Assembly: GCA_002842495.1 (NCBI GenBank)
Contig: PHDB01000004.1
Coordinates: forward strand, 62,001 to 126,000
Length of the DNA stretch: 64,000 nt
Source of the DNA: Bacteroidetes bacterium HGW-Bacteroidetes-6
Lineage (GTDB): Bacteria > Bacteroidota > Bacteroidia > Bacteroidales > DTU049
Reading direction: 5' to 3'
Shown here: piece by piece, positions 43,679 through 53,329 of the stretch
How positions within the stretch are numbered: the stretch's first letter is position 1
Layout: the number at the start of each line of letters is the position of its first letter
The notes under the pieces: model-generated
What the model was told of the DNA's origin: nothing
Database searches by the model: none
Seen by the model: the letters and a program-made list of their open reading frames with translations, nothing else
Program-made: the position numbers and the translations under genes

Positions 43679-45895
43679 TTAATCGTTCACAACAAGTTTT
43701 TCAACAACCTTGCAGCCGTCGGCAACAACCTCCACAACATACATGCCTGCAGGAAGTTCTTCGATATTAATGGTCTGAACAGCGTTCTCTATTTCTGTTT
43801 TCGAAACACATACGCCCGAAATGGTATAAACAGAAACCATCGAGTTTTGCGCACCAGCAATGGTGAATGAACCGGTAGCAGGATTGGGGAAAATTCCGAT
43901 GACAGGAGCGCTGTTTTCGTCAACACCAACAGTACCGGTTGTAAACGACCAAACCACCTCAAGGTTATCGGAACAATCACCTGTAACGGTGCCCGCAGGA
44001 ATAGTAGCTGTATAAGTAGTAAGTCCGACAAAATCGTCGTGCGAAATAGTCAGTACTTTTCCGTCAACCACAGCGCTGATATTGGCAACCGGAGTAGTTC
44101 CATCCATGATTGTGATACCTGCGGCGCTGTTCAGCACAATAGAATCGAAAAACGTGACAATCAGATTATGGTCGAGATGCACATCAGAAGCTGAATTGGC
44201 CGGAAATAAATCATCAGCAGTCATTTGAGGAGTTGGGTGTAAGCCTTCAAGATCGAGCAAAAACACCATGTTGGGTGTTGGCCCGGTGTAAGCGTTCTGA
44301 ATAAGTCCTCCCACCGAAACAGTCCCGGTAATCAGATCGGGATGAGTAAACAAACCTGCCGAAGTCGGATTGGCACCGGTAAGCGACAATTGCGAAGTCA
44401 CATCAAGCGTACGACCTGTTGGTAAACCCGTTGCAATATCAATTTCGGCCAACACAATATTCGACGGAGTTCCCGGCTGGCAAAAAGCCCAAAGATATTC
44501 GCCGGGACACGACCAATTGTCGAATGCCAAGCCATATCGATTTTCGGCGCCGGTAAGCGATGCATTCAATATGGGATTGGTAACTCCGGCAACAGTAATC
44601 AGAGCTCCGGCTTTATCGACCAGATAAATGTCGCCGGTCAGATTACCGACCCAAAAACCATCGCGAACATCGTCGTAAGCAATATAGCGTACTGTAGCCC
44701 CCGAAGGCGTACTCACCTGCCCAATCAGCGTTGGAATAACCGAGTCGAGAGCCAATTCATAAATAACAGGTGTAGCTGCTCCACCAAAAAAATGGCCAGT
44801 CACCGGATCGTAGGCCATGTCGCGAATTCCAACGGCAAGCGATGCAATCCGAAATGTATCGACATAAACACCTGCCATTGTATAGCGGGCAAACAAACCC
44901 GGATCGGTCCAAAAAGAAACAAAAAAGTAATTACCGTTTGTTTCAACACCAAATGTTCCAGACTCAAGAGCATCGAATGATAGTTGAACAAATTGTTCAA
45001 TATTTTCGGGATGGGAAACCAGCGTGTCGTTTGCATGATCGGTATCGGTTCCCAAACCTGTCCATGCTTTCACTTCGTGGGTTTGGAAGCCAGTTAAATC
45101 GGCTGTGGCTGTAAACACATACGTAAAGGTATCGCCTGCGGCAAGCGAAGTGAATCCTGAATAAGTATTATCGAGCGTTTCGTTAACAACAGTTCCGTTA
45201 TCGACCTGAAAATGAACAGGAATTGAATTCTGTGCATTTAAGCCATAGTTTTTCACCAAAACAGATACTGTTTCTGTTGCGCTAAGATTATAACCGGTAA
45301 GTGGAGCTACAACTGAAGCAATACCAACATCGTTGGGTTGCGGATCCCAGATTCTCACATTATCGACCGACCAGTAATAGTCGTTGTTGGCATTGTAGTA
45401 ACGAAAGCGGACCTTGAATGCAGCATTTTTATAAGCTGAAGCATCGATATATTGATGGTCGGGTGCACCCCAACTACCCGTTGTGATATTTACCGAATAA
45501 ATATTTACCCACGACGAACCATTCCACACGTCAACATCGCCAATTTCAGAACCCCCTCCGCCAAATTCGCGAAAATAATGATCGAATTCAACAAAAACAG
45601 TTGCATAGCCCGACACATCAAGGGCAGGGGTAATTAATTGCTCGCTCAAAGCTACAGCTCCGGCTGCATCGCTGTTCACCATTGCAAAAGGAGTTCCGTC
45701 GAGTGTATTGGCCTGATAGGCCGAAATGAATTCCCAAGTGTTTGAGTCGTTGAGCGAGTCGACAATAGTCCACGATGCCGGCAGTGAAACAGCATCAAAA
45801 TTCTCGAACAAAGCAACAGCTTTTGGGGTTTGTGAATGAAGCTGAACAGTAGTAGAAATCAACAATACTGCAACTGCATAAATAAATTTTCTCAT
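43679..45895 (-). CDS. T9SS type A surface protein with choice-of-anchor J and Ig-like domains
   Basis: The start is placed at 45895 (MRKFIYAVAVLLIS, signal peptide ending QLHSQ), not at the upstream frame start. The product of 738 residues carries a jelly-roll choice-of-anchor J domain (about 25-190, with WSVDNVRIW at its end), a CARDB-like beta domain (about 195-310), a long propeller-like central part with GTF.G.NGNYFFVSFW and ENRYGLAFDNWSCPGEYLW strands (about 310-545), an Ig-like domain (about 555-650), and a type A T9SS sorting domain (IFPNPATGSF, LPAGMYVVEV). It is probably surface-anchored through T9SS; ligand unknown. A terminator follows it. Confidence 0.8.
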   Translation of the reverse strand: MRKFIYAVAVLLISTTVQLHSQTPKAVALFENFDAVSLPASWTIVDSLNDSNTWEFISAYQANTLDGTPFAMVNSDAAGAVALSEQLITPALDVSGYATVFVEFDHYFREFGGGGSEIGDVDVWNGSSWVNIYSVNITTGSWGAPDHQYIDASAYKNAAFKVRFRYYNANNDYYWSVDNVRIWDPQPNDVGIASVVAPLTGYNLSATETVSVLVKNYGLNAQNSIPVHFQVDNGTVVNETLDNTYSGFTSLAAGDTFTYVFTATADLTGFQTHEVKAWTGLGTDTDHANDTLVSHPENIEQFVQLSFDALESGTFGVETNGNYFFVSFWTDPGLFARYTMAGVYVDTFRIASLAVGIRDMAYDPVTGHFFGGAATPVIYELALDSVIPTLIGQVSTPSGATVRYIAYDDVRDGFWVGNLTGDIYLVDKAGALITVAGVTNPILNASLTGAENRYGLAFDNWSCPGEYLWAFCQPGTPSNIVLAEIDIATGLPTGRTLDVTSQLSLTGANPTSAGLFTHPDLITGTVSVGGLIQNAYTGPTPNMVFLLDLEGLHPTPQMTADDLFPANSASDVHLDHNLIVTFFDSIVLNSAAGITIMDGTTPVANISAVVDGKVLTISHDDFVGLTTYTATIPAGTVTGDCSDNLEVVWSFTTGTVGVDENSAPVIGIFPNPATGSFTIAGAQNSMVSVYTISGVCVSKTEIENAVQTINIEELPAGMYVVEVVADGCKVVEKLVVND

Positions 45896-46063
45896 ATAAT
45901 TCAGGTTAATGGTTCCGGAAATTAGACAGCAAAAACGCCAGGAAGTTGTATCCCAAATATAGGGTTTTCCATTTTGAAAAACCAAAAAACAATTGTATTT
46001 CGACAAAAAAACATTCAGCACAAGTTGAATGGATATTCACTTGCGACAAAAAATAAACTTATC

Positions 46064-47584
46064 TTATCTATGATTTTCCCTGAGTAAATCGTTGACCTCT
46101 TTCACAGGATTGAATGTAGTGAGTGGAACTTCAACAAAAACCGTAATCCAATCGGCCATAGCTCCATTCCAAAGTCCCGGAAGCTCCATCGCTTTAACAT
46201 CCTGTCCGAACAAACTTTTGCGGGCAATAAAACCTGTTTCGGAATCCGAAAAATCGTTGAGATCAAATTTGTCACCTTCGAAATCGCGCAGATAACAAAC
46301 CAGATCGACCGGATTGAAATGAGTCGATGCCGCAAAAATGTCTTTTTGTGATGTGTCGCCCATATTCACCTGCGACGATTCCACAATTTGCAACGACACC
46401 TCTCCATCGGAATTTTCCACAAAGAAAGGACCGCCGCCGGGCTCACCTTCGTTTTTCACCATTCCACAAACCCGGACAGGACGATTGAATACCTGATAGA
46501 GGTAATCCATTTTTTCCATTTCATCGCTATCTTTAAGCCACAATGGCAAATCGATCCATAGTTTTTCGGATGCATACTGCATCATTGCATCTAAATCGTC
46601 ATTCTCAACATTGCCATCGTCGAGCATGGTTAAAAAACCATGAACCTGATCAACAATCTGCATGAGCATACCTGCCAATACTTTTTTGTACGTGATCGTA
46701 TCTTCGCGCTTTGAGTCCGGGACAACATTGTCGATATTTTTCAAAAAAACAAGTTCTTCCTCTATCGCATTCAGATTCTGCAACAATGCCCCATGACCGC
46801 CTGGCCGGAACACCAGCTTACTTTCAGGATTCCGAACAGGATTATTGTCAGTATCTACAGCAATGGTATCGGTACTTTTCTGCTGAAAGGAGCAGGTAAT
46901 TCCAATCGTAATGTCGTTTTTTATTTCGTTGAGCAAATCTGCAACCATAATATCAAATTCGCTTTCGTGTTCGGGGCTGATGGTGAAATGAACATTAAGT
47001 TTTTTTTCGTTTCCAACAGCGTGTTGCAGTCCTTCGTAGACCTGTTCGGCCAAAGCTGTCCGGGTTGAAAATCCATAACAATGGAATTCGAGAAAAGCCT
47101 TAGGCTTACTTCCATAATTTAATCCATCGCTATAAAGCAATGTTTCAAGAACCGGAAGATAGTTTTTTTGTTCAACCAGTTCTTTCAAATTCATTTGCTT
47201 TTTCGCCAATGCGTTGCTTAACGTTTTGGAGAAAGCAAATTGGTCGATGTTTTCAAAAAACACAAGTGCCGATTCCGGAATCGTGCTATTATTACCGCTT
47301 TTCAACAAATCGATGGTTTTGTACAAATCTTTAAACATGCGTGTTGCGGCTCCCGATGCCGGCACAAATTTAGCCATAGCATAATCTGCTGCACGACTGT
47401 CGAATTCGGCAACAAACGATGTCAATTGTTTGGGGTGCAGTGTTTCAATCCCATCGTCTTCGGTTGCAGGTCTAATAAGTTTCACAAAGGGAAAACCTTT
47501 GCGGAATTGCTCTATTTGCGACTGAACAGATTCAACACTGAGTCCGTGTAAATTGATTTGTTTGATATCGTCGGAAGAAAACAT
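46064..47584 (-). CDS. DUF4301 protein with a UDP-sugar-pyrophosphorylase-like look
   Basis: A 506-residue protein of the DUF4301 family, with no signal peptide. Two segments resemble nucleotide-sugar pyrophosphorylases: VPASGAATRMFKDL (a variant of the G-GxGTRM...K loop) and RPGGHGALLQNLN (like PGGxGxL in UDPGP enzymes). The spacing between them (about 190 residues) also fits. A role as sugar-1-phosphate nucleotidyltransferase is therefore likely but not shown. It stands alone between a surface protein gene and the usp gene. Confidence 0.7.
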   Translation of the reverse strand: MFSSDDIKQINLHGLSVESVQSQIEQFRKGFPFVKLIRPATEDDGIETLHPKQLTSFVAEFDSRAADYAMAKFVPASGAATRMFKDLYKTIDLLKSGNNSTIPESALVFFENIDQFAFSKTLSNALAKKQMNLKELVEQKNYLPVLETLLYSDGLNYGSKPKAFLEFHCYGFSTRTALAEQVYEGLQHAVGNEKKLNVHFTISPEHESEFDIMVADLLNEIKNDITIGITCSFQQKSTDTIAVDTDNNPVRNPESKLVFRPGGHGALLQNLNAIEEELVFLKNIDNVVPDSKREDTITYKKVLAGMLMQIVDQVHGFLTMLDDGNVENDDLDAMMQYASEKLWIDLPLWLKDSDEMEKMDYLYQVFNRPVRVCGMVKNEGEPGGGPFFVENSDGEVSLQIVESSQVNMGDTSQKDIFAASTHFNPVDLVCYLRDFEGDKFDLNDFSDSETGFIARKSLFGQDVKAMELPGLWNGAMADWITVFVEVPLTTFNPVKEVNDLLRENHR

Positions 47585-47614
47585 AAAATTCGAATTTATT
47601 GGCTACATGAGGGC

Positions 47615-47649
47615 AAAAAAAAGCCGGTTGAAATGTGTGTCAACCGGCT
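47615..47649 (-). terminator. Terminator of the universal stress protein gene
   Basis: AGCCGGTTG (47622-47630) and CAACCGGCT (47641-47649) form a perfect 9-bp stem around a 10-base loop; on the minus strand a long T-run follows. Confidence 0.9.
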
Positions 47650-47666
47650 GAAATGTATTAGTTGAC

Positions 47667-48521
47667 TTACAGTCCGACAACAGTAATATTGATGTCGCGT
47701 GGATTGATAGCCATCACAGGAATCTGAGCGTCGTTGAAAATAATTTGCTCGTCCCATGGATTAAGAATAAAATTAGGAACAATACTCGAATCGGTATTGG
47801 TCATAACAAGAAGCATGTCACCGTCAACTTTACGAGCATAGTCAATTACCTGCTTTGCAAAGCTTCCCGATTCAGGAATATATTCTGCTTCGTATTTCAC
47901 TTCATTCTTTTCGAATACTTCAACAATTTTATTCAGAACAGCCTTAATTTTGGCTTTATAAAGTTCATCGTTCAAATACATTGCTTTCACATGAATAGTA
48001 GCATCGAACTGTTTGGCAATGTAAATAGCCCATTTAATTTTCTGGCGCGACTCAAGTGTATCGTCAATAGGAATAACTATTTTGTTGTATCCTTCGCGGT
48101 AACCTCGTTTCTGAACAATAATAAATGGAATCCGTGTTGATGTAATTACCTTATGAGCATAGCTGCCAACAATGTGCTGAATTCCCTGTTTTCCATGTGT
48201 ACCCATTACAGCAAAATTGGCGCTTCCTTCTTCGGCTGCTTTTCCAATATCAGTGAAAATACTTCCTTCGCGTGCTTCAAAAGTGAAAGGAACTCCGAAT
48301 TTAGCGGAAAACTCATCCGATTTTTCCTGAAGACGCACAGCTACCAAATCATCGGTTACTTTGTAAACATTAAGCAAAGCGCGGGTGTCGCGGTTGATAA
48401 TGTGTAGCAACTTCACCGACCAACCCTGATGCTTAGCTAATCCTGCAGCATGTTCGACCGCATATTCGGCCACATCGGTAAAATCAAAAGGAACAATAAC
48501 GACTTTGTTTCTCGACTCCAT
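47667..48521 (-). CDS. Tandem universal stress protein
   Basis: The 284-residue product has two UspA domains. The first (about 1-145) keeps the ATP-binding loop G-x-x-G-x9-G-S in MGTHGKQGIQHIVGSYAHKV. The second (about 148-284) has lost this loop (VMTNTDSSIVPNF), so one half may bind ATP while the other is structural. Such proteins respond to starvation or anaerobiosis. It is monocistronic with a strong terminator. Confidence 0.88.
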   Translation of the reverse strand: MESRNKVVIVPFDFTDVAEYAVEHAAGLAKHQGWSVKLLHIINRDTRALLNVYKVTDDLVAVRLQEKSDEFSAKFGVPFTFEAREGSIFTDIGKAAEEGSANFAVMGTHGKQGIQHIVGSYAHKVITSTRIPFIIVQKRGYREGYNKIVIPIDDTLESRQKIKWAIYIAKQFDATIHVKAMYLNDELYKAKIKAVLNKIVEVFEKNEVKYEAEYIPESGSFAKQVIDYARKVDGDMLLVMTNTDSSIVPNFILNPWDEQIIFNDAQIPVMAINPRDINITVVGL

Positions 48522-48586
48522 GTATTTTGTAGTTTAAAATGAGGTTGCGAATTTCGTAGCAAAGATATAAAAAGTAACGACAAAAA

Positions 48587-49171
48587 TCACTTTTTATTAA
48601 CCAATCTGGTTAAATATTCCAGATGCCGTAATTTTTTTTCTTCTCTGATCATGGTTGAAGATCGGGTAAAATAGTGGTGAGCCGACAAAAATTCGATTTG
48701 TTGAATATACCATTCTTTCACCGAAAGTTCCCTGCCATACTCCTTCCATTCGCGGCGCAAATTACAACCAATAATAAAGAAATCGTCGCGCCCTAAATAA
48801 TCGAGATCGGAGTCGCATAAGATACTGCTCAATTTATCGTAAGGTTTTTGCGGAATTGATGTTGACAGAATAAGCTGAACTACCACCATGATTTCGGAGT
48901 AGGAATATCCAAAACGAGGCAACAAATTCCAACACATGCCAGCCGAAAGGTTTTCATTATCCTTGTATCGGATCAAAAAACCTGCATCGTGAAGCAGTGC
49001 CGCAGTCATCAGTATTGTTTTATCGGCTCCAACAATACTTTCCATTTCGGCAAGACGTTCGGCAGCTTTCATCACATCAACGGTATGATGCATTCCATGA
49101 TAAAAAAGATTAGGCGCCAATCCCCTCTTTAATCGTTGCAACATATATTCTTTCACGGCTTCGAAGCGCAT
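48587..49171 (-). CDS. HD-domain protein
   Basis: The start is taken at ATG 49171 (the longer frame would use a TTG inside the preceding gene). The 194-residue product has a metal-dependent HD fold: YHGMHHTVDVM (first His), LLHDAGFLIR (HD pair) and CDSDLDYLGRDD (last Asp). Such proteins hydrolyse nucleotides or cyclic nucleotides. It starts two bases after the stop of the adenylate cyclase gene, so a phosphodiesterase partner for that cyclase is a reasonable guess, though not shown. Confidence 0.75.
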   Translation of the reverse strand: MRFEAVKEYMLQRLKRGLAPNLFYHGMHHTVDVMKAAERLAEMESIVGADKTILMTAALLHDAGFLIRYKDNENLSAGMCWNLLPRFGYSYSEIMVVVQLILSTSIPQKPYDKLSSILCDSDLDYLGRDDFFIIGCNLRREWKEYGRELSVKEWYIQQIEFLSAHHYFTRSSTMIREEKKLRHLEYLTRLVNKK

Positions 49172-49173
49172 AA

Positions 49174-52100
49174 TCAAAAATTTAAATACTTCATATCCAG
49201 CAATTCGTTGTAATTACTCCAGAAAAGTTGATTGGGTTTTTCCCCTTTTCGTTCCAGACTCAGTTCGGGTTTAATCCCATCAACAAAAAACATATCCACT
49301 TCACCTTTATGCTTTATAGGTTTTTTCCCACGATAAGTCAGGTCGAAAAAAGTGGAAACCAATTCGGCTGTTCGCGACGAAACGTTGATTTTCCCGGCAG
49401 CACCCATATCCTGTAACCGGCTGGCTGTATTAACTGTATCGCCCCAAATATCAAATGCAAATTTTCTTTTACCTACAACACCGGCTGTAAGCTCTCCGGA
49501 ATTGATTCCAATCCTGAGCTTCCATATTTCGTTTTCCGGATGATTAATCGTGAATCTTTCGAGAAACTGCTGCATCTCCATAGCTGCAAGAACTGCATCA
49601 ACAGCATGGGTACGATTCCGTACAGGAATACCACCTGCACTCATATGCGAATCGCCAATGGTTTTTATTTTTTCCAGCTTATTACGCGAACAAACATCAT
49701 CAAAAAAAGCAAAAATCTCATCGAGCTTCGATACCAGTTCTTCGGGATCCATGGTTTCGGCAATCGCTGTAAAGCCGCAAAAATCGGTAAACAGTACTGT
49801 TACATTCTGATAAAACTCGGTTTGGCAATGCCCTGTAGCTTTTAGTTCTTCGGCAATACGTACCGGAAGAATATTGATAAGCAGTTTATCAGCTTTTTCC
49901 TTTTCAATTTCAATGGCTTTTTTTTGATTTTGAATTTCGAGTGTACGACTATGGACAATTTGCTCCAGACGAAGTTTTGCTTTAATCAGACGACGGTTGG
50001 CAAAAGTGATTGCAACAAAAATAATAAATACCGACACCAATACATACATAGCCCATGCCCACCAACGAATATACCACGGGCTGGGTACAAGAAAATGAAA
50101 CCTTGCAGCTATTCCTTCGGTTCCAAACGGATTAATCGCTTTTACACTAAACACATAATCGCCTGGTGGCAAATTGGTATATTCCTTATAGTTTTCAACC
50201 GATGGGTTCGACCAGTCGTCATCGTAGCCTTCCAGATAATATTGAAATCTGACCTGATTTTCATTGATGTAATAGCCCGCCGAAAAATCGAAACGGATAC
50301 TACCTCCTGCAAACACAAACTCATTGTCGCCTTGTTGCAATGTGCTATCCGATTTATCGGTAAACAAACCGCTGTAAATTGGAGTGTTGTTGTGAGTTAC
50401 TTTTTGAAGAATCGTTTGAAATTCGTCGTCGTATTGAGTCGTATTGCTCACTACCCAACTAAAACGAAAAACTCCGTCGTCGCTGCCAAACCACACAACG
50501 CTATCCGATTCCGGCGAAATAGAATAAAACTCTATATCGGGAAATGTTTGAAAAGGCTTACTTTCAAAAGTTCCACCCGCATTCTTGCTAATAAAATAAT
50601 ACAGGCTTTTTCGACCACTAAGTTTCGAATTTGTTTGAAACCACATATTTCCCTTATCATCCGATTTTAGAATATTAATGAATTTTGATTGGCTGTAAAA
50701 TTCAACAAATCGGGCATTGAACAATCGGGCCGAATAATCTCCATCGGGATTCTGTACTATTTCGTAAAGTCCTGTCTGCGTGCCCACCAATAACTTTTCA
50801 CCATACATAAAAACATAATATGCATCGCTTACAGGAAGGCCATTTCGGGTATCGACCACATGCATATCAAACACAACTTTTGTTGAGTTATCGGAGAGAG
50901 GAACAGCTGAGAATACAAAGACACCATCGCGGGCAGTTCCAATAAACAATTCGTTTTTAGCCGTCAAGGCAGCATTTACAACACGACTTTTCAAATCGGG
51001 GACCTGCGATACTTCCGGGTTCCGCAATCCTCCTGAAAAATCGAAAAATTCAATCTTCAACGGGCCTCCAGCATAAACACGCAAATTGTTATGGGGATCA
51101 ACTTTTACATAATTGTAATTCCCTTCGTGGAGCATAGTTCCGTTGGCCGAACTATCGATGGCAAAAAGCCCGTCGGACGTTGCCGCCAGCAAAACACGTT
51201 TACCTCCAACCCAAGCCGTTTCCAAATCCCATGTCTGCGATTTAATTTGCTTAACCGGCTCAAACATATTCCCTTCTACCAATGCAGGATGATTGCTCTC
51301 GGCAAATACCCCCTGCCAGGTTGCAACAAATATTCTACCGCCAAAACGAATAATATCCAGCACACTTCCTTTCACTCCCTGATAATCGTTAAAACAAGTC
51401 AGTGGCGATTGCGTACTCACTTTACAAATACCATGATCGAGTGCTATCCACATGTTGTATTGCGCATCTTCGTACAAAAAATTATGTGTTTCGTTCATCA
51501 CACCAGCCTCTCGTGATAAATGATACAGTATCTGAAAAGATGAATCGGTAACCACAGTTCCATTTCGGACTGTGGCAAAAGCATAATTCCCATTCACAAG
51601 CCTGATGGCATCGTTGGCTTCGTTTTTTATTAAAAAATCATTAATCGGAGAATATTTTTTCTGTAATGTTATTCCAACTGCATATGGATTACTAAAATCG
51701 AATTCGGCATATTGCAAGCCATTATTCCGATCGATAAATACAGCTGAATGATCGCTTTGCGGAATCATTCTCCGAATAATCATTTTGGAAGGAATTTCGC
51801 CGATGACCCGCAGCAATTTATTTCCACTCACTGTAGAAAAGCCTTTTTCAGGCTCATATAAAAAAAGTTTTTTATTAAACTCGAACATAAACGAACTTCG
51901 TTCAACAGGAATCGTGAATATTCGTTTATTTACAAGCCTGAAAATATATGCCCCTGCTTTAAAATAAACCCCATCCTCCGTTTTATGGATAGCCACAATA
52001 AAGCCAAACTCCCGGTTGGCATTACTGATCAACGATGTAAGCGAAACGTAATGATAACCTTCTATATGATCGGGAAGCAAGCAACCTAACTCAGATTGAG

Positions 52101-52389
52101 CACCAACCCAAATCACATCGTTTTCGTCGCGCATAAAGCAAGTTGGAGTAGCATTGTTGTTTAACAGTATTTTCGACCAACTTCGACCATTGTAAATCAT
52201 GATTCCATCACCGTTGGCAAAAAACAAAACGCCCTTCGAATTCGATGTTATCGACCAGTTCTGCGAATATCCTTTGTAATCGCTGGGGTGATAATTAGTC
52301 AAAAATGGCAATCCACCACGAAAAGTCTGAGCAGAAACCCCCGACGCAAAAAAGCTGAAAATCAATATAATAAAAAATAATCTACGCAA
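49174..52389 (-). CDS. Class III adenylate cyclase with periplasmic propeller sensor
   Basis: A 1071-residue protein: signal peptide (1-20), a large two-component-regulator-type propeller (about 40-680), a Y_Y_Y-like beta domain (about 690-790, with NQVRFQYYLEGYDDDW and NLPPGDYVF), a membrane helix (about 800-825), a coiled coil (about 830-860) and a class III cyclase domain (about 860-1040). Asp869 and Asp913 bind metal; Lys909 and Asp980 are the adenine-selecting pair, and Asn987 and Arg991 the transition-state residues, so ATP is the likely substrate. The sensor half is normally coupled to histidine kinases; here it drives a cyclase. The gene overlaps the hydroxyacid dehydrogenase gene by 8 bp. 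Confidence 0.85.
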   Translation of the reverse strand: MRRLFFIILIFSFFASGVSAQTFRGGLPFLTNYHPSDYKGYSQNWSITSNSKGVLFFANGDGIMIYNGRSWSKILLNNNATPTCFMRDENDVIWVGAQSELGCLLPDHIEGYHYVSLTSLISNANREFGFIVAIHKTEDGVYFKAGAYIFRLVNKRIFTIPVERSSFMFEFNKKLFLYEPEKGFSTVSGNKLLRVIGEIPSKMIIRRMIPQSDHSAVFIDRNNGLQYAEFDFSNPYAVGITLQKKYSPINDFLIKNEANDAIRLVNGNYAFATVRNGTVVTDSSFQILYHLSREAGVMNETHNFLYEDAQYNMWIALDHGICKVSTQSPLTCFNDYQGVKGSVLDIIRFGGRIFVATWQGVFAESNHPALVEGNMFEPVKQIKSQTWDLETAWVGGKRVLLAATSDGLFAIDSSANGTMLHEGNYNYVKVDPHNNLRVYAGGPLKIEFFDFSGGLRNPEVSQVPDLKSRVVNAALTAKNELFIGTARDGVFVFSAVPLSDNSTKVVFDMHVVDTRNGLPVSDAYYVFMYGEKLLVGTQTGLYEIVQNPDGDYSARLFNARFVEFYSQSKFINILKSDDKGNMWFQTNSKLSGRKSLYYFISKNAGGTFESKPFQTFPDIEFYSISPESDSVVWFGSDDGVFRFSWVVSNTTQYDDEFQTILQKVTHNNTPIYSGLFTDKSDSTLQQGDNEFVFAGGSIRFDFSAGYYINENQVRFQYYLEGYDDDWSNPSVENYKEYTNLPPGDYVFSVKAINPFGTEGIAARFHFLVPSPWYIRWWAWAMYVLVSVFIIFVAITFANRRLIKAKLRLEQIVHSRTLEIQNQKKAIEIEKEKADKLLINILPVRIAEELKATGHCQTEFYQNVTVLFTDFCGFTAIAETMDPEELVSKLDEIFAFFDDVCSRNKLEKIKTIGDSHMSAGGIPVRNRTHAVDAVLAAMEMQQFLERFTINHPENEIWKLRIGINSGELTAGVVGKRKFAFDIWGDTVNTASRLQDMGAAGKINVSSRTAELVSTFFDLTYRGKKPIKHKGEVDMFFVDGIKPELSLERKGEKPNQLFWSNYNELLDMKYLNF

Positions 52390-53329
52390 CGATATTCTCC
52401 GGTTTTTGATTCAGCCAATTTACAATATTTTTCAACACTATATCAAGTCGTCGTGTCAAAGCTTCTTCTGTGGCATACGCCGTGTGAGGAAGCAAAAACA
52501 CATTAGGTGCATTCAGCAAGGGATGTGAAGCTTCGAGTGGTGGTTCGCTTTCAAAAATATCGACAGCTGCTCCGGCAATAACACTATTATGCAAAGCCTC
52601 AGCCAGATCGGCACTTACCACAACTGCTCCGCGTGCAGTATTGATCAAAATTGCGCTTGATTTCATCATAGCAAGTTCTTTTGAGCCAATCAAAGCCTTT
52701 GTCGAATCATTCAACGGCACATGCAACGAAACAATATCACTCATTTGCAACAAACCGCACAAGGGTTGTACCTCGTATTTACAGTCGTTGCCCAACGAAT
52801 TGCGTTTGGCAACCACTATACGTGCCCCCATGGTTTCGAGATATTCAGCCACTTTCTTTCCAATATTTCCAAAACCAACAATCCCAACCGTTTTTCCACT
52901 TATTTCGGAGCCAAGAAAACCTTCGCGCGAGCGGAGTTCGCCAACAGCCTTGTTCATCTCAACCGTTTTACGAAGCACCGAGAGTATCATCAGCAGTGTT
53001 TGTTCGGCTACCGCAGTTGTTGAGTAGCCCGGAGCATTGGCAACATTTATTCTGTTGGCCTTACAATAAACGAGATCAATATGATCGTAACCAGTGAAGG
53101 CAACAACAATAAATTTCAAATCTGGCAGCTGCTGCAATAAACCGGCTGCCATCGGGTATGTACTAACAACAACAATTCCGGCACCCCGAATCCTTTCCAG
53201 CATCTCCTTGTCATCGGAAGGAGCATTGTTATAAATCCCAACTTCGTGGCCAAGTTTTTCGAGCGAAGCCACAAAACTGGACATAGCTTCCTTATCAAGG
53301 ATAATGGGTTCTGCAACAACAATTCTCAT
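52382..53329 (-). CDS. D-isomer-specific 2-hydroxyacid dehydrogenase
   Basis: Translation most likely begins at 53329 (MRIVVAEP), which overlaps the end of the preceding gene as ATGA. The product of 315 residues has the NAD-binding loop GIVGFGNIGKKVAEYL, the arginine in INTARGA, the glutamate in DIFESEPP and the catalytic histidine in LLPHTAYAT. Substrate specificity (glycerate, hydroxypyruvate, phosphoglycerate or lactate) is not readable. It lies in an operon with a TerB-DnaJ protein and the propeller-cyclase, which does not suggest a metabolic pathway. Confidence 0.85.
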   Translation of the reverse strand: MRIVVAEPIILDKEAMSSFVASLEKLGHEVGIYNNAPSDDKEMLERIRGAGIVVVSTYPMAAGLLQQLPDLKFIVVAFTGYDHIDLVYCKANRINVANAPGYSTTAVAEQTLLMILSVLRKTVEMNKAVGELRSREGFLGSEISGKTVGIVGFGNIGKKVAEYLETMGARIVVAKRNSLGNDCKYEVQPLCGLLQMSDIVSLHVPLNDSTKALIGSKELAMMKSSAILINTARGAVVVSADLAEALHNSVIAGAAVDIFESEPPLEASHPLLNAPNVFLLPHTAYATEEALTRRLDIVLKNIVNWLNQKPENIVA

